Shown piece after piece: positions 7,019 through 14,645 of a stretch of 35,171 nucleotides of DNA. A model generated the notes under the pieces. The model was not told where the DNA came from and made no database searches. It saw only the letters and a program-made list of their open reading frames with translations. Position numbers and translations under genes: made by a program. The DNA comes from Planctomycetota bacterium (lineage in GTDB: Bacteria > Planctomycetota > Phycisphaerae > Phycisphaerales > SM1A02). Within the stretch, counting starts at the first letter, position 1. The number at the start of each line of letters is the position of its first letter. Where the stretch lies: assembly GCA_016873115.1 (NCBI GenBank), contig VGYB01000021.1:1-35171 (forward strand). Direction: 5' to 3'.

Positions 7019-8989
7019 ATGCATGTCGAATTGCCGCTGGTCCTGATGCTCGCTGTGCAGGATGCACCCACAGGCACGCTCGGTACGGGTGAGCGGATCG
7101 CCCCCGCTGCTCGAGAGGCCGCGGTGCTGGTCGATCCATTCGATGCCAGCTCGATCGTCGGTGCCGGCGTGGCTGCGCACCGACTCTCGGAACCGCTCCG
7201 TGCCACGGCGGGGTTGATCCGCCGGTTCGGCGTGGAGCGACGCGATCCCAACGATTCGCCCTGGGTCGTGCGGTGCTTCGACGAGCCGTGGCTCGTAGCC
7301 GACATCGCCCGCGCTGCCACCGCACCGATTCGCTCGGGATTGCCGCCGCTGCAGAGCTTGGCCGTGACCGCCGCGCAGGCCCTCGGGCAGCGCTTCGAAC
7401 CCTCTGCCGGCCAGGGCACGCTGCCCATGGCCGACACGCAGGGGGCAGTCTTTGCCCTGGACTTCCTCGCCAACGGTGCACGCGTCCATCGCATGGCCCT
7501 GCTCGAGCCAGTGCTCCAGCGACTCGCGTGCGATCGGGCCGAACTCCGCCGCCGGGCGATCGGGCTTGCCGAGCGCAGTGCTCAATCCGTGCTGCTCGAA
7601 GGTCCGGACTTCGAGCAGGATCTGGCGCTGATCCGCGCGAGCACGGCCGCGGGATGGGCAGCGATTCCTGCGTTGCTCGTGCACCTCGACGCCGAGCTGC
7701 CGCGGAACATCGACTGGGCGACCCAGGAATCCGCAGTGATTCCCGAGCCGCTCACAGGCAAGATCGATGGCACGATCCTGGCTGCCGAGGCGATCGATGG
7801 CCTCGGTTGGGTCGTGGTGGGTGGCACGGGGGCGAATCGCTACGACATGGACTGCATTGCCGCCGTGCTCGATCCGGCCGGTGACGATCGGTATCTCTGG
7901 ACCAACGGCGGTGCGGTCGACTCCGTCATCGTCGATCTCGGCGGCAACGATCGCTACGAGGGCGGTGCCGTCGGCGGTCCCGGCTCGGGGATCGCCTGCC
8001 TTGCAGCGATCGATGATCATGGCGGCAACGATCACTATCGAGGCGGCGTGCTGTCGATCGGCGCAGGTGCGTTCGGCGTGGGCCTGATCCGTGATCGCAG
8101 CGGTGACGACCGCTATGAAGGCGGTGCGTGGAGCATCGGGGCAGCGATGTATGGTGCCGGCATCCTGCTTGATGAAGGAGGTTCCGACGACCTGCGCGGC
8201 GGCACGCTCTCACAGGGAGTCGGTGGTCCTCGCGGCATCGGCATGCTCATCGATCGCGGGGGCGACGATCGCTACCTCGCTGACTTCGGCGCACCGAGTG
8301 CCTATGGCACGCCCGCGACCAATCGTGCCTTCAGCCAAGGCGTGGGCTACGGGTTCCGGCGCTTTGCCGCCGGCGGCATCGGGATCCTCTTCGACGCCAG
8401 CGGCGATGATCGTTACGAAGGCGGCGAGTTCGCCCAAGGCGGTGGCTACCTGCACGGGCTCGGCGTGCTGCACGATGCTGGTGGCCGCGACCTCTATCGT
8501 GCCGATCGCTACAGCCAGGGATTCGCGGCGCACATGGCCTTCGGTGCCCTGCTCGACGATGCGGGGAACGATGTCTACTGGGGCCGTACCGCCGCCAACC
8601 AAGGTGCCGCATGGGATGCCTCGAGTGCGGTGCTCGTTGATGCCGCCGGCAATGATCACTACCGCGGCAGCGTGCTCGCGCAGGGATCCGGTGCGATGCA
8701 GGCGATCGGCATGCTGCTCGATCTGGCCGGCGACGATCGCTACGACGCTCCGGGGCCGTACGCGCAAGGCGAGAGCGGCAACAACACCTACCATTGCGAC
8801 ACCGGCGTGCTGTCCTTCAGTCTCCTGCTCGATGCCGGACCGGGCGCTGCACGGATCGCCGAGGTGCAGGCGAGCGGCACCACCGTCACGGGCTCGGCCA
8901 ATGCAGAGCAGCCGTGCGAGAGCAGGCTCCACGGTCTTCGCATCATCACCCCATCCGCCGTGGCGTGGCCCACGCGCACCTTGCCATAG
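7019..8989 (+). CDS. GDD-repeat beta-solenoid-like protein of unknown function
   Basis: This 656-residue protein has an N-terminal part (about 1-275) without a recognised domain. A tandem array of about 11 units of roughly 26 residues follows (about 280-610), with consensus D-x-x-GDDRYEGG-x(5)-G-x(4)-GIGxLxD. Examples are DRSGDDRYEGGAWSIGAAMY and DASGDDRYEGGEFAQGGGYL. Regular Asp/Gly turns every 26 residues suggest a right-handed beta-helix or RTX-like calcium-binding solenoid. One unit carries an extra ~20-residue loop (around AFSQGVGYGFRR). The start at 7019 is supported by the -10 placement. The N-terminus is only weakly signal-like (MHVELPLVLMLAV). It is followed after 1 nt by the YihY-family gene, suggesting cotranscription. 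No function is assigned. Confidence 0.85.
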   Translation: MHVELPLVLMLAVQDAPTGTLGTGERIAPAAREAAVLVDPFDASSIVGAGVAAHRLSEPLRATAGLIRRFGVERRDPNDSPWVVRCFDEPWLVADIARAATAPIRSGLPPLQSLAVTAAQALGQRFEPSAGQGTLPMADTQGAVFALDFLANGARVHRMALLEPVLQRLACDRAELRRRAIGLAERSAQSVLLEGPDFEQDLALIRASTAAGWAAIPALLVHLDAELPRNIDWATQESAVIPEPLTGKIDGTILAAEAIDGLGWVVVGGTGANRYDMDCIAAVLDPAGDDRYLWTNGGAVDSVIVDLGGNDRYEGGAVGGPGSGIACLAAIDDHGGNDHYRGGVLSIGAGAFGVGLIRDRSGDDRYEGGAWSIGAAMYGAGILLDEGGSDDLRGGTLSQGVGGPRGIGMLIDRGGDDRYLADFGAPSAYGTPATNRAFSQGVGYGFRRFAAGGIGILFDASGDDRYEGGEFAQGGGYLHGLGVLHDAGGRDLYRADRYSQGFAAHMAFGALLDDAGNDVYWGRTAANQGAAWDASSAVLVDAAGNDHYRGSVLAQGSGAMQAIGMLLDLAGDDRYDAPGPYAQGESGNNTYHCDTGVLSFSLLLDAGPGAARIAEVQASGTTVTGSANAEQPCESRLHGLRIITPSAVAWPTRTLP

Positions 8990-8990
8990 C

Positions 8991-9968
8991 ATGCCGCGCG
9001 TGTCCGATGCCGACCGTTCACTGGTCACGCTGAAGCCGAGCCTCAAGGGCACGGTGCGCTTCCTCGCTGCATCATGGCGCAGGTTCCGGTTGACGGATCC
9101 AGCCGAGATGGCTGCGGCCCTGAGCTTTCGAACGCTCTTCAGCCTGTTCCCACTGCTCGTGGTCGCCACGCTGCTGACGCGAGCGATCATGGCCGACCGA
9201 TTCGAGACCTTCGTGGGCGGACTGATCTCCGAGGTCGGTCTTGATGATCTGCGGATCGGTGATGAAGGCGCAGTCGCCGGCGAGTGGCTGCGCGGCCTGG
9301 TGCGCGATGCGGCCGGCATCAACCTGTCTGGTCTGGGGCTCGTCGGCGGCGGCGTGGTGGTCTTCTCGGCGATCTGGCTGCTGGTCGCGGTCGAGCACAG
9401 CTTCGACCGGGTGGCCGCGACGAATGCGCGTCGGCCACTGCGCCGGAAGCTCCTGGTGTATTGGACCGCCCTCACGCTCACGCCGATCCTCTTGGGCGCT
9501 GTACCGCTTGGCGTGCGCTTGGTCCTGTCGATTTCGAAGTTGCCCGATCTGATGCCGGCGCTGGCCAGTTTCATCAGTGGGACAACGGGCTTCCTGTCGA
9601 TCTGGGCGCTGCTGTTCGCGACCTACGCCTTCATTCCGAATCGAAGGATGTCGTGGAAGGCAACGCTCACCGGTGCCTTGGGTGCGGCAGTCGCGATCGT
9701 CGTCGGCAAGGCTGCGCTCGGCTCGCTCGCTGCGCGGAGCTTCGGCGCCAGCAAGCTCTTCGCGAGCCTCGGGCTGCTGCCGGTCCTGATGTTCTGGATC
9801 TACCTGATGTGGATGGTCGTGCTCTACGGCCTCCACCTGGCGGTGCTCATCGACTGGACCCTGCCGCGCCTGCGGGTGGGAGCCCTGCGCCACGCGCGAC
9901 GGGAAGCGATCGATGATCCCTGCCGCCCCCGTGCTGCCAGCCGGACCCACACACGCCGCGTGCGGTGA
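8991..9968 (+). CDS. YihY/BrkB-family inner-membrane protein
   Basis: This is a polytopic membrane protein of 325 residues in the YihY/BrkB (UPF0761) family. It shows the characteristic segment DPAEMAAALSFRTLFSLFPL (family AaalaYytlfSlfPll), an amphipathic/soluble part (about 65-105), then five further hydrophobic helices. FWIYLMWMVVLYGLHL matches the family's last membrane helix (yifWlyls..vlLlGa). It starts one base after the stop of the GDD-repeat gene, so the two are probably one transcript. The molecular role of the family is not settled; old RNase BN and virulence-factor labels are not supported. A GTG at 9000 is an alternative start. Confidence 0.9.
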   Translation: MPRVSDADRSLVTLKPSLKGTVRFLAASWRRFRLTDPAEMAAALSFRTLFSLFPLLVVATLLTRAIMADRFETFVGGLISEVGLDDLRIGDEGAVAGEWLRGLVRDAAGINLSGLGLVGGGVVVFSAIWLLVAVEHSFDRVAATNARRPLRRKLLVYWTALTLTPILLGAVPLGVRLVLSISKLPDLMPALASFISGTTGFLSIWALLFATYAFIPNRRMSWKATLTGALGAAVAIVVGKAALGSLAARSFGASKLFASLGLLPVLMFWIYLMWMVVLYGLHLAVLIDWTLPRLRVGALRHARREAIDDPCRPRAASRTHTRRVR

Positions 9969-10000
9969 GTCGGCAGCGCCACTCGACCCCTGCCGTGGGC

Positions 10001-11260
10001 TCAGGGAGCAGGCGAGTGCTGGGGCAAGGTCGCTGGGTGCGGGGCAACGGCGGGAGCCGCTCCGGGCGGAGCGGACTTCTCGCTCGGCGCTGTCTTCTCC
10101 TGCTCGGGGTTGCTGCTTGTCCCCGGTGGCGGTGGCACCGCCCGACCATCGGTCGTCCATCGCTCCACATCCTTGAACAACACCGTCCGCTCGGACCCGG
10201 GGATCTGCTCGCGCAGCCACAGCACATAGGAACGCTGCACCGAATCGATCGATCCAAAGCAGGACTCGAAGATCGTCTCGGGCGTCTGCCCGGGCTTGGC
10301 GTCGCGACATGCCGTGAGCAACGCCTTGAATTCCGATGGCCGCTCGAGCATGCACCAGCGCACGAGCATGCATGACTGGGCGTAGAAGTCCTCCTGCGCC
10401 TGCAGTGCAGTCTGCGTCCCGCCGCCCGAGGGCAGGACGCCAGTTGTCACGAGGAGGCGGACCGGCATCAAGCCGTTGGACAGGAGTGCCTTGCGGAAGG
10501 TGCCGAAGGGCTCATCCCGCATCGATTCAGGGCCGCCCGGCCGCCGCACATCCTTGGTCTCGTAGGCCACCGCGAGACCTTCCGCGAGCCAGAGCGGATT
10601 GAGACCCGTGGGCGACTGCACGCCGCACTCGAAGAGCAACTGGTGCGTGGCCTCGTGGACCACGACGACCTTGAGGTTGTCATCCACGGCTGCCTCACGC
10701 TGCGCGCGCTGCGACGCCAGCTTGGCGCGGGCCTGATCGACCTCGCGCTGGGCCACCGCGGCTTCCTGCCTGCTGAGTCGGCTTGCACGCATGCGGTTCA
10801 CGGCATCCTGCCGAGCCTTGATCGCGGCTTCGTTCTTGGCAATCGTGGCGTCAGCCTCGCGTACGGCATCGGTGCTCTCGGGATCGAAGAGCTGCAGCCG
10901 GCGACTGGAGGGCTGGTAGTAGCCCAGGGTGTTCGCCAAGGCCTGGCCGTCGACCTCACGCGCGAATCGACGGAAGGCACCCTCATCGGAGAAGAGGATG
11001 GCCAGATGCCGCATGCCGGGATCGGTCGCCGGCAACCCACGCCGCGCCAGGTCAGCCAGCAGCGAGGCCCGCGTCCGCTCGAGGGCGTTGAGCGTGTTGG
11101 CGATCGCGGACGGGGGTGCATCCGACACGACCAGATAGTGATCCGAGGCGTGGCGTTCGGCCTTGGGCATGTAGGTCGCCAAGGCATCCGGAATCGGTGG
11201 CGTGACCACCGAGGGGTCTTGGGCCAGCGCCGCCAGGACCAGGACGAGGGCGTGCAGCAT
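10001..11260 (-). CDS. DUF1570-like secreted HExxH protein with coiled-coil insertion
   Basis: The 419-residue product has a short N-terminal signal sequence (ending about ALAQ), then an alpha/beta region with the metallopeptidase-type motif H202-E203-A-T-H206-Q. WLAEG (E227) 25 residues after H202 fits a gluzincin third ligand. This layout resembles DUF1570, a family common in planctomycetes. Residues about 132-198 form a highly charged Ala/Glu/Lys/Arg/Gln coiled coil just before the HExxH helix. The last about 50 residues are Pro/Ala/Ser-rich and low complexity. The start is chosen for the signal peptide and for the -10 TATAAC (11267-11272, this strand) 6 nt before the ATG. Peptidase activity is inferred only from the motif. 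Confidence 0.78.
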   Translation of the reverse strand: MLHALVLVLAALAQDPSVVTPPIPDALATYMPKAERHASDHYLVVSDAPPSAIANTLNALERTRASLLADLARRGLPATDPGMRHLAILFSDEGAFRRFAREVDGQALANTLGYYQPSSRRLQLFDPESTDAVREADATIAKNEAAIKARQDAVNRMRASRLSRQEAAVAQREVDQARAKLASQRAQREAAVDDNLKVVVVHEATHQLLFECGVQSPTGLNPLWLAEGLAVAYETKDVRRPGGPESMRDEPFGTFRKALLSNGLMPVRLLVTTGVLPSGGGTQTALQAQEDFYAQSCMLVRWCMLERPSEFKALLTACRDAKPGQTPETIFESCFGSIDSVQRSYVLWLREQIPGSERTVLFKDVERWTTDGRAVPPPPGTSSNPEQEKTAPSEKSAPPGAAPAVAPHPATLPQHSPAP

Positions 11261-11266
11261 GTTGGC

Positions 11267-11310
11267 GTTATACGCGCAGCGCTTGGATCCATGTTCGCTC
11301 CGCCTATCAT
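11267..11310. promoter_or_regulatory. Divergent -10 elements, DUF1570-like gene and lipoprotein gene
   Basis: TATAAC on the minus strand (11267-11272) and TATCAT on the plus strand (11305-11310) face outwards. They end 6 and 7 nt before the respective ATGs (11260 and 11318). The plus-strand -10 selects the ATG at 11318 over the in-frame ATG at 11291, which would lie upstream of the promoter. Confidence 0.6.
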
Positions 11311-11317
11311 CGACCGC

Positions 11318-11626
11318 ATGCTTCGCGCGGCGATCCTCCTCTGCTGCCTCCTGCCCTGCGCGGGCTGTTACAAGCATGTCGTCCGGACCTCTGCTGACCC
11401 GAGCATGCCGCGGCAGACCTATGACCCCAATGTGGACGACACGGATCCGGGCTTCTTCGATCAACTGTTCTGGGGGGATCCACCCGCTGGACAAGACCCT
11501 GTCGAGTACTACCGACTCAAGCGCGCCGGCAAGGACATCCCGCCGACCCGGGTGCCGCAACCGCTGCCCACGCCGACGGCGGTTCCCGTGCCGACGGGCA
11601 CCGGCACGAACGAGGCTGCACCCTGA
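11318..11626 (+). CDS. Small putative lipoprotein
   Basis: This 102-residue product has a hydrophobic N-terminal segment ending LLPCAGC, a lipobox-like site with C17 as candidate lipidated cysteine (Cys at -3 is non-standard). The mature part is short, polar and proline-rich: it contains DPNVDDTDPGFFDQLFWGDP and ends with repeated P-T-P-V and G-T elements. No domain is recognised. It precedes nuoB by 57 bp but has its own start-proximal -10, while nuoB has its own -10 and leader, so a shared transcript is possible but not required. Confidence 0.7.
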   Translation: MLRAAILLCCLLPCAGCYKHVVRTSADPSMPRQTYDPNVDDTDPGFFDQLFWGDPPAGQDPVEYYRLKRAGKDIPPTRVPQPLPTPTAVPVPTGTGTNEAAP

Positions 11627-11683
11627 CCGGGCGCGAGCACGGGTCCGGGCATAGGATTTGCCACTCTCAAGGACGACCTCACC

Positions 11684-12253
11684 ATGGGCATTGAAGCAGC
11701 ACTCCCCACCGACAGCATCCTGACGACCCAGCTCCAGCGCGTGGTCAACTGGGCCCGACGCTCAAGCGTCTGGCCCATGCCCTTCGCCACCGCCTGCTGC
11801 GGCATCGAACTGATGGCGACGGCGTGCAGCCGATTCGACCTTGCCCGCTTCGGTGCCGAAGTCATGCGCTTCAGCCCTCGCCAAGCCGACCTCATGATCG
11901 TGGCGGGCCGAGTGAGCGTGAAGACGCTGCCCGTGCTGCAGCGCATCTACATGCAGATGGCCGAACCCAAGTGGGTCATCTCGATGGGCGCGTGCGCCAG
12001 TACCGGCGGCGTGTTCGACACCTACGCCGTGGTGCAGGGAGTGGATCAGTTCATTCCCGTCGATGTCTATGTGCCTGGCTGCCCGCCCCGGCCCGAAATG
12101 CTGATCGAAGGCATCATGGCCATCCAACGCATCATCGACGAGGACCAGCTGCCGCGCGATCCCACCGGCAAGCGCCTGCCGCTCAACATCGCGCTTGAGC
12201 CCAACTATGTGCCGCGGCCTCAGCCGGTGCCGGTGACCGTCGGGATCTCCTGA
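11684..12253 (+). CDS. nuoB: NADH-quinone oxidoreductase subunit B (solitary)
   Basis: NuoB carries the N2 [4Fe-4S] cluster of respiratory complex I next to the quinone site. The 189-residue protein has all four ligands: C38 and C39 in [12 protein letters not shown]104 in GACASTGG, and C133 in VPGCPPRPE. Length and N-terminus fit the family. Translation is Shine-Dalgarno-led (AAGGA about 11 nt upstream), with a -10-like TAGGAT about 26 nt before the ATG. No other nuo gene lies in the window. A bicistronic nuoA/nuoC context is normal elsewhere, so this is an orphan location. Its 3' end overlaps the convergent aminotransferase gene by 34 bp (12220-12253). Confidence 0.95.
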   Translation: MGIEAALPTDSILTTQLQRVVNWARRSSVWPMPFATACCGIELMATACSRFDLARFGAEVMRFSPRQADLMIVAGRVSVKTLPVLQRIYMQMAEPKWVISMGACASTGGVFDTYAVVQGVDQFIPVDVYVPGCPPRPEMLIEGIMAIQRIIDEDQLPRDPTGKRLPLNIALEPNYVPRPQPVPVTVGIS

Positions 12254-13479
12254 CGGATCCCGGCAACGAAGGCCGCCACACGCTCCATCCCCTTGGTGAT
12301 CTGCTCCTCGCTGCACGCGAAGGAGAAGCGGACATGGTTGCGGGCGCAGTGTCCGAAGTCCTCGCCGGGCACGATCGCCACGGCATGCTCTTCGAGGAGC
12401 GCCTCGGCGAACGCCTGTGCCGAGTCGAGCACGCGTCCGCCTGCGGTGTGCCCGCCGAGCAGCGAGGCGATCGACGGGAAGGTGTAGAAGGCCCCTGAAC
12501 TCGGCGGCGCGACAAGACCCGGAATCGCGGCCTGCAACCGACCGATGAGCTGGGCACGCCGGGCGAACACGGCCCGCATGCGCTCCACTTCGGCCGCACC
12601 GTTGGTCAACGCCTCGACGATGGCCGGAAGCGCAAAGCTCACGATCGAGTTCGTCATCTGCCCCTGCAACTTGATGGTCTCGCGCGTGAAGGCTCCGCGA
12701 TTGCCGGGTGCACAGAGCCAGCCAATGCGCCAGCCGGTCATGGCATACGCCTTGCTCATGCCGTTCACCGTGATGGTGCGGTCGGCCAATCGGGGGTCGC
12801 TGCCGATGCTCCAGTGCGCGATGCCCGGGGTGACCTCGGGGTAGACGAGTTTCTCGTAGATCTCATCGCTGATGACGGTGACCCGGGGATGCCGCGCCAG
12901 CACATCGGCGATGGCACGCATGGACGCCGAAGGCAGCGTGATGCCACAGGGATTCGACGGTGAGTTCAGGATGATCCCGACGGTGCGCGGCGTGATCGCT
13001 CGATCGATCGCCTCGGGCTGCACGATCAGACCATCCTCGAGCCTGGCCGGCACCTCGATGCAGCGTGCGCCGGCGAGTTCCACCAGCGGGCGGTAGCTGA
13101 CCCACGCTGGCGTCGGCACGATGACCTCGTCGCCTGCACCACGCTCGACGAGCACCTGCAGGGCCATGTAGATCGCGTGCTTCGCTCCCGCGGTGATCGT
13201 GACATGCTCGAAGGAGCAGTCGATGCCGTTCTCCGTGCGGTGCTTGTGCGCAATGGCCTCGCGTGCAGACCGATCGCCGGGGGTCGGTGCGTACTTGGTC
13301 TGCCCGGCCTCGAGTGCACGGATCGCCGCGCGCTTGATCGGCTCCGGCGTGTCGAAGTCCGGTTCGCCAACACCGAAGCCCACCACATCGACCCCCTTGG
13401 CCTTCAGCGCCGCGGCCTTCGCGCTGACGGCCAAGGTTGCACTTTCCTTCATGCCCGAGATCGCGCTGCTCACCTGCAT
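12220..13479 (-). CDS. aspC: Class I aspartate aminotransferase (AspB type)
   Basis: This is a pyridoxal-phosphate enzyme that transfers the amino group between aspartate and 2-oxoglutarate. The 419-residue protein is a fold-type I, AspB-like (subgroup Ib) aminotransferase. It has [10 protein letters not shown] near the N-terminus, N176 in NSPSNPCG, D205 and Y208 in ISDEIYEK, the Schiff-base lysine K243 in [15 protein letters not shown], and the substrate-carboxylate arginine in HVRFSFA near the C-terminus. A -10 TACGCT (13487-13492, this strand) ends 7 nt before the ATG. It is divergent from prfB and convergent with nuoB, so it is probably monocistronic. Exact substrate (aspartate versus broader) is inferred from family only. 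Confidence 0.93.
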   Translation of the reverse strand: MQVSSAISGMKESATLAVSAKAAALKAKGVDVVGFGVGEPDFDTPEPIKRAAIRALEAGQTKYAPTPGDRSAREAIAHKHRTENGIDCSFEHVTITAGAKHAIYMALQVLVERGAGDEVIVPTPAWVSYRPLVELAGARCIEVPARLEDGLIVQPEAIDRAITPRTVGIILNSPSNPCGITLPSASMRAIADVLARHPRVTVISDEIYEKLVYPEVTPGIAHWSIGSDPRLADRTITVNGMSKAYAMTGWRIGWLCAPGNRGAFTRETIKLQGQMTNSIVSFALPAIVEALTNGAAEVERMRAVFARRAQLIGRLQAAIPGLVAPPSSGAFYTFPSIASLLGGHTAGGRVLDSAQAFAEALLEEHAVAIVPGEDFGHCARNHVRFSFACSEEQITKGMERVAAFVAGIRQEIPTVTGTG

Positions 13480-13486
13480 AGACCCA

Positions 13487-13524
13487 AGCGTACAGCCGGA
13501 TGGCCACGCACTGCCCGCTACACT
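13487..13524. promoter_or_regulatory. Divergent -10 elements, aspC and prfB
   Basis: TACGCT (minus, 13487-13492) and TACACT (plus, 13519-13524) each end exactly 7 nt before their ATG (13479 and 13532). The 52-bp gap leaves no room for 5' leaders of ordinary length. Confidence 0.6.
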
Positions 13525-13531
13525 TCAAGCC

Positions 13532-14642
13532 ATGCACTTCGACGCACATGGCCCCGTGCTGGCCGACCTGGGGGCGCGGATCAACGCCATCCGCGACTCC
13601 CTTTAACTACCCGATCAAGGCACGCGAGCGCGACGAGCTCTCCGCGCGCATGAACGAGGCGGACTTCTGGAACGAACCCAAGCGTGCGCAATCGGTCATC
13701 GCCGAGCTGAAGGTCAAGCGCGCCCAGATCGAGCCCCTGGAAGAGGTCATGAAGGGCCTCGAGGATGCCCAGGTCGGCTACGACATGGCCAAGGAGGCCA
13801 ACGATGCCGAACTGCTCGGCGAGATCGACGAGCTCCTCTTCGGCCTCGTGGGCAAGATGGAGAAGGTCGAACTGCAGTCCCTGCTGAGTTCCAAGCACGA
13901 CCACCGCGGCTGCTTCGTCACCCTCCAGGCTGGCGTGGGCGGCACGGAAGCCAACGATTGGGCAGAGATGCTCGAACGCATGTACCAGTACTACTGGACC
14001 ACGATGGGATTCAAGGTCGAGGAGATGAGCCGGACCTATGGCACGGAGGTCGGGATCTCCGAAGTCTCGTACGCCGTCCGCGGACCCTTCGCGTACGGCT
14101 ACATGAGCTGCGAGCACGGCTCGCACCGGCTTGCCCGAGTGAGCCCGTTCAATGCCGAAGGCAAGCGCCAGACGAGCTTCTGCACGGTTGACGTGACGCC
14201 TGAGTTCGAGGAGAGCGATCTGGACATTCCCGAGCGAGACCTCGAGATCGTGCCGTTCGTGCGCGCGAGCGGACCGGGCGGGCAGAACGTGAACAAGGTC
14301 GCGACGGCCATCCGTGTCACCCACATCCCGACGGGGATCCAGGTCGTGGCCAGCACATACCGCGACCAGCCGCAGAACCGCAAGCAGGCCCTGAGCGTGC
14401 TGCGCTCCAAGCTCGAGCAGCTCGAGCAGGATCGTCGCGATGCCGAGATCCTCGCGGCCAAGGGCGGCAAGGTCGAGCGCGGATGGGGCACGCAGATCCG
14501 GTCGTATGTCTTCTACGACAATCGGGTGAAGGACCACCGGACCAACTACGAGGAGGGCAATCCTTCCCATGTCCTGAACGGCCACCTCGAAGCGTTCGTC
14601 GACGCCGAGCTCAAGCGTCGACGAGCCGAGCGCGAGACCTGA
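13532..14642 (+). CDS. prfB: Peptide chain release factor 2, programmed +1 frameshift
   Basis: RF2 terminates translation at UGA and UAA. The gene is in two frames: codons 1-24 (13532-13603) run into an in-frame stop at 13604-13606, and the rest is in the +1 frame from 13605 to 14642. The joined product is 369 residues. The slip site reads CTT TAA C, placing Leu24 next to Asn25-Tyr26, which aligns with the Leu-Asp-Tyr junction of E. coli RF2. The stop-recognition tripeptide SPF is at 204-206 and the catalytic GGQ at 249-251. The stop codon is UAA instead of the usual UGA, and the nearest G-run (13570-13574) is 26 nt upstream, too far to act like the normal Shine-Dalgarno stimulator. The -10 TACACT ends 7 nt before the ATG. 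Confidence 0.95.
13601..13607 (+). promoter_or_regulatory. prfB +1 recoding site CTT-TAA-C
   Basis: Leu-tRNA on CUU can slip forward one base to UUU before the stop codon is read. In the window tRNA-Leu(GAG), which would decode CUU, is encoded at 4561-4642. The stop is UAA, readable by both RF1 and RF2. Confidence 0.85.
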
Positions 14643-14645
14643 CGG

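Noticed and set aside
6989-8035. 349-codon upstream extension of rluB
   Set aside because: Antisense to the GDD-repeat gene, and the S4 domain plus the start-proximal -10 place the start at 6988.
9969-10000. Search for a terminator between the convergent YihY-family and DUF1570-like genes
   Set aside because: The 32-bp gap shows no stable inverted repeat followed by T residues.
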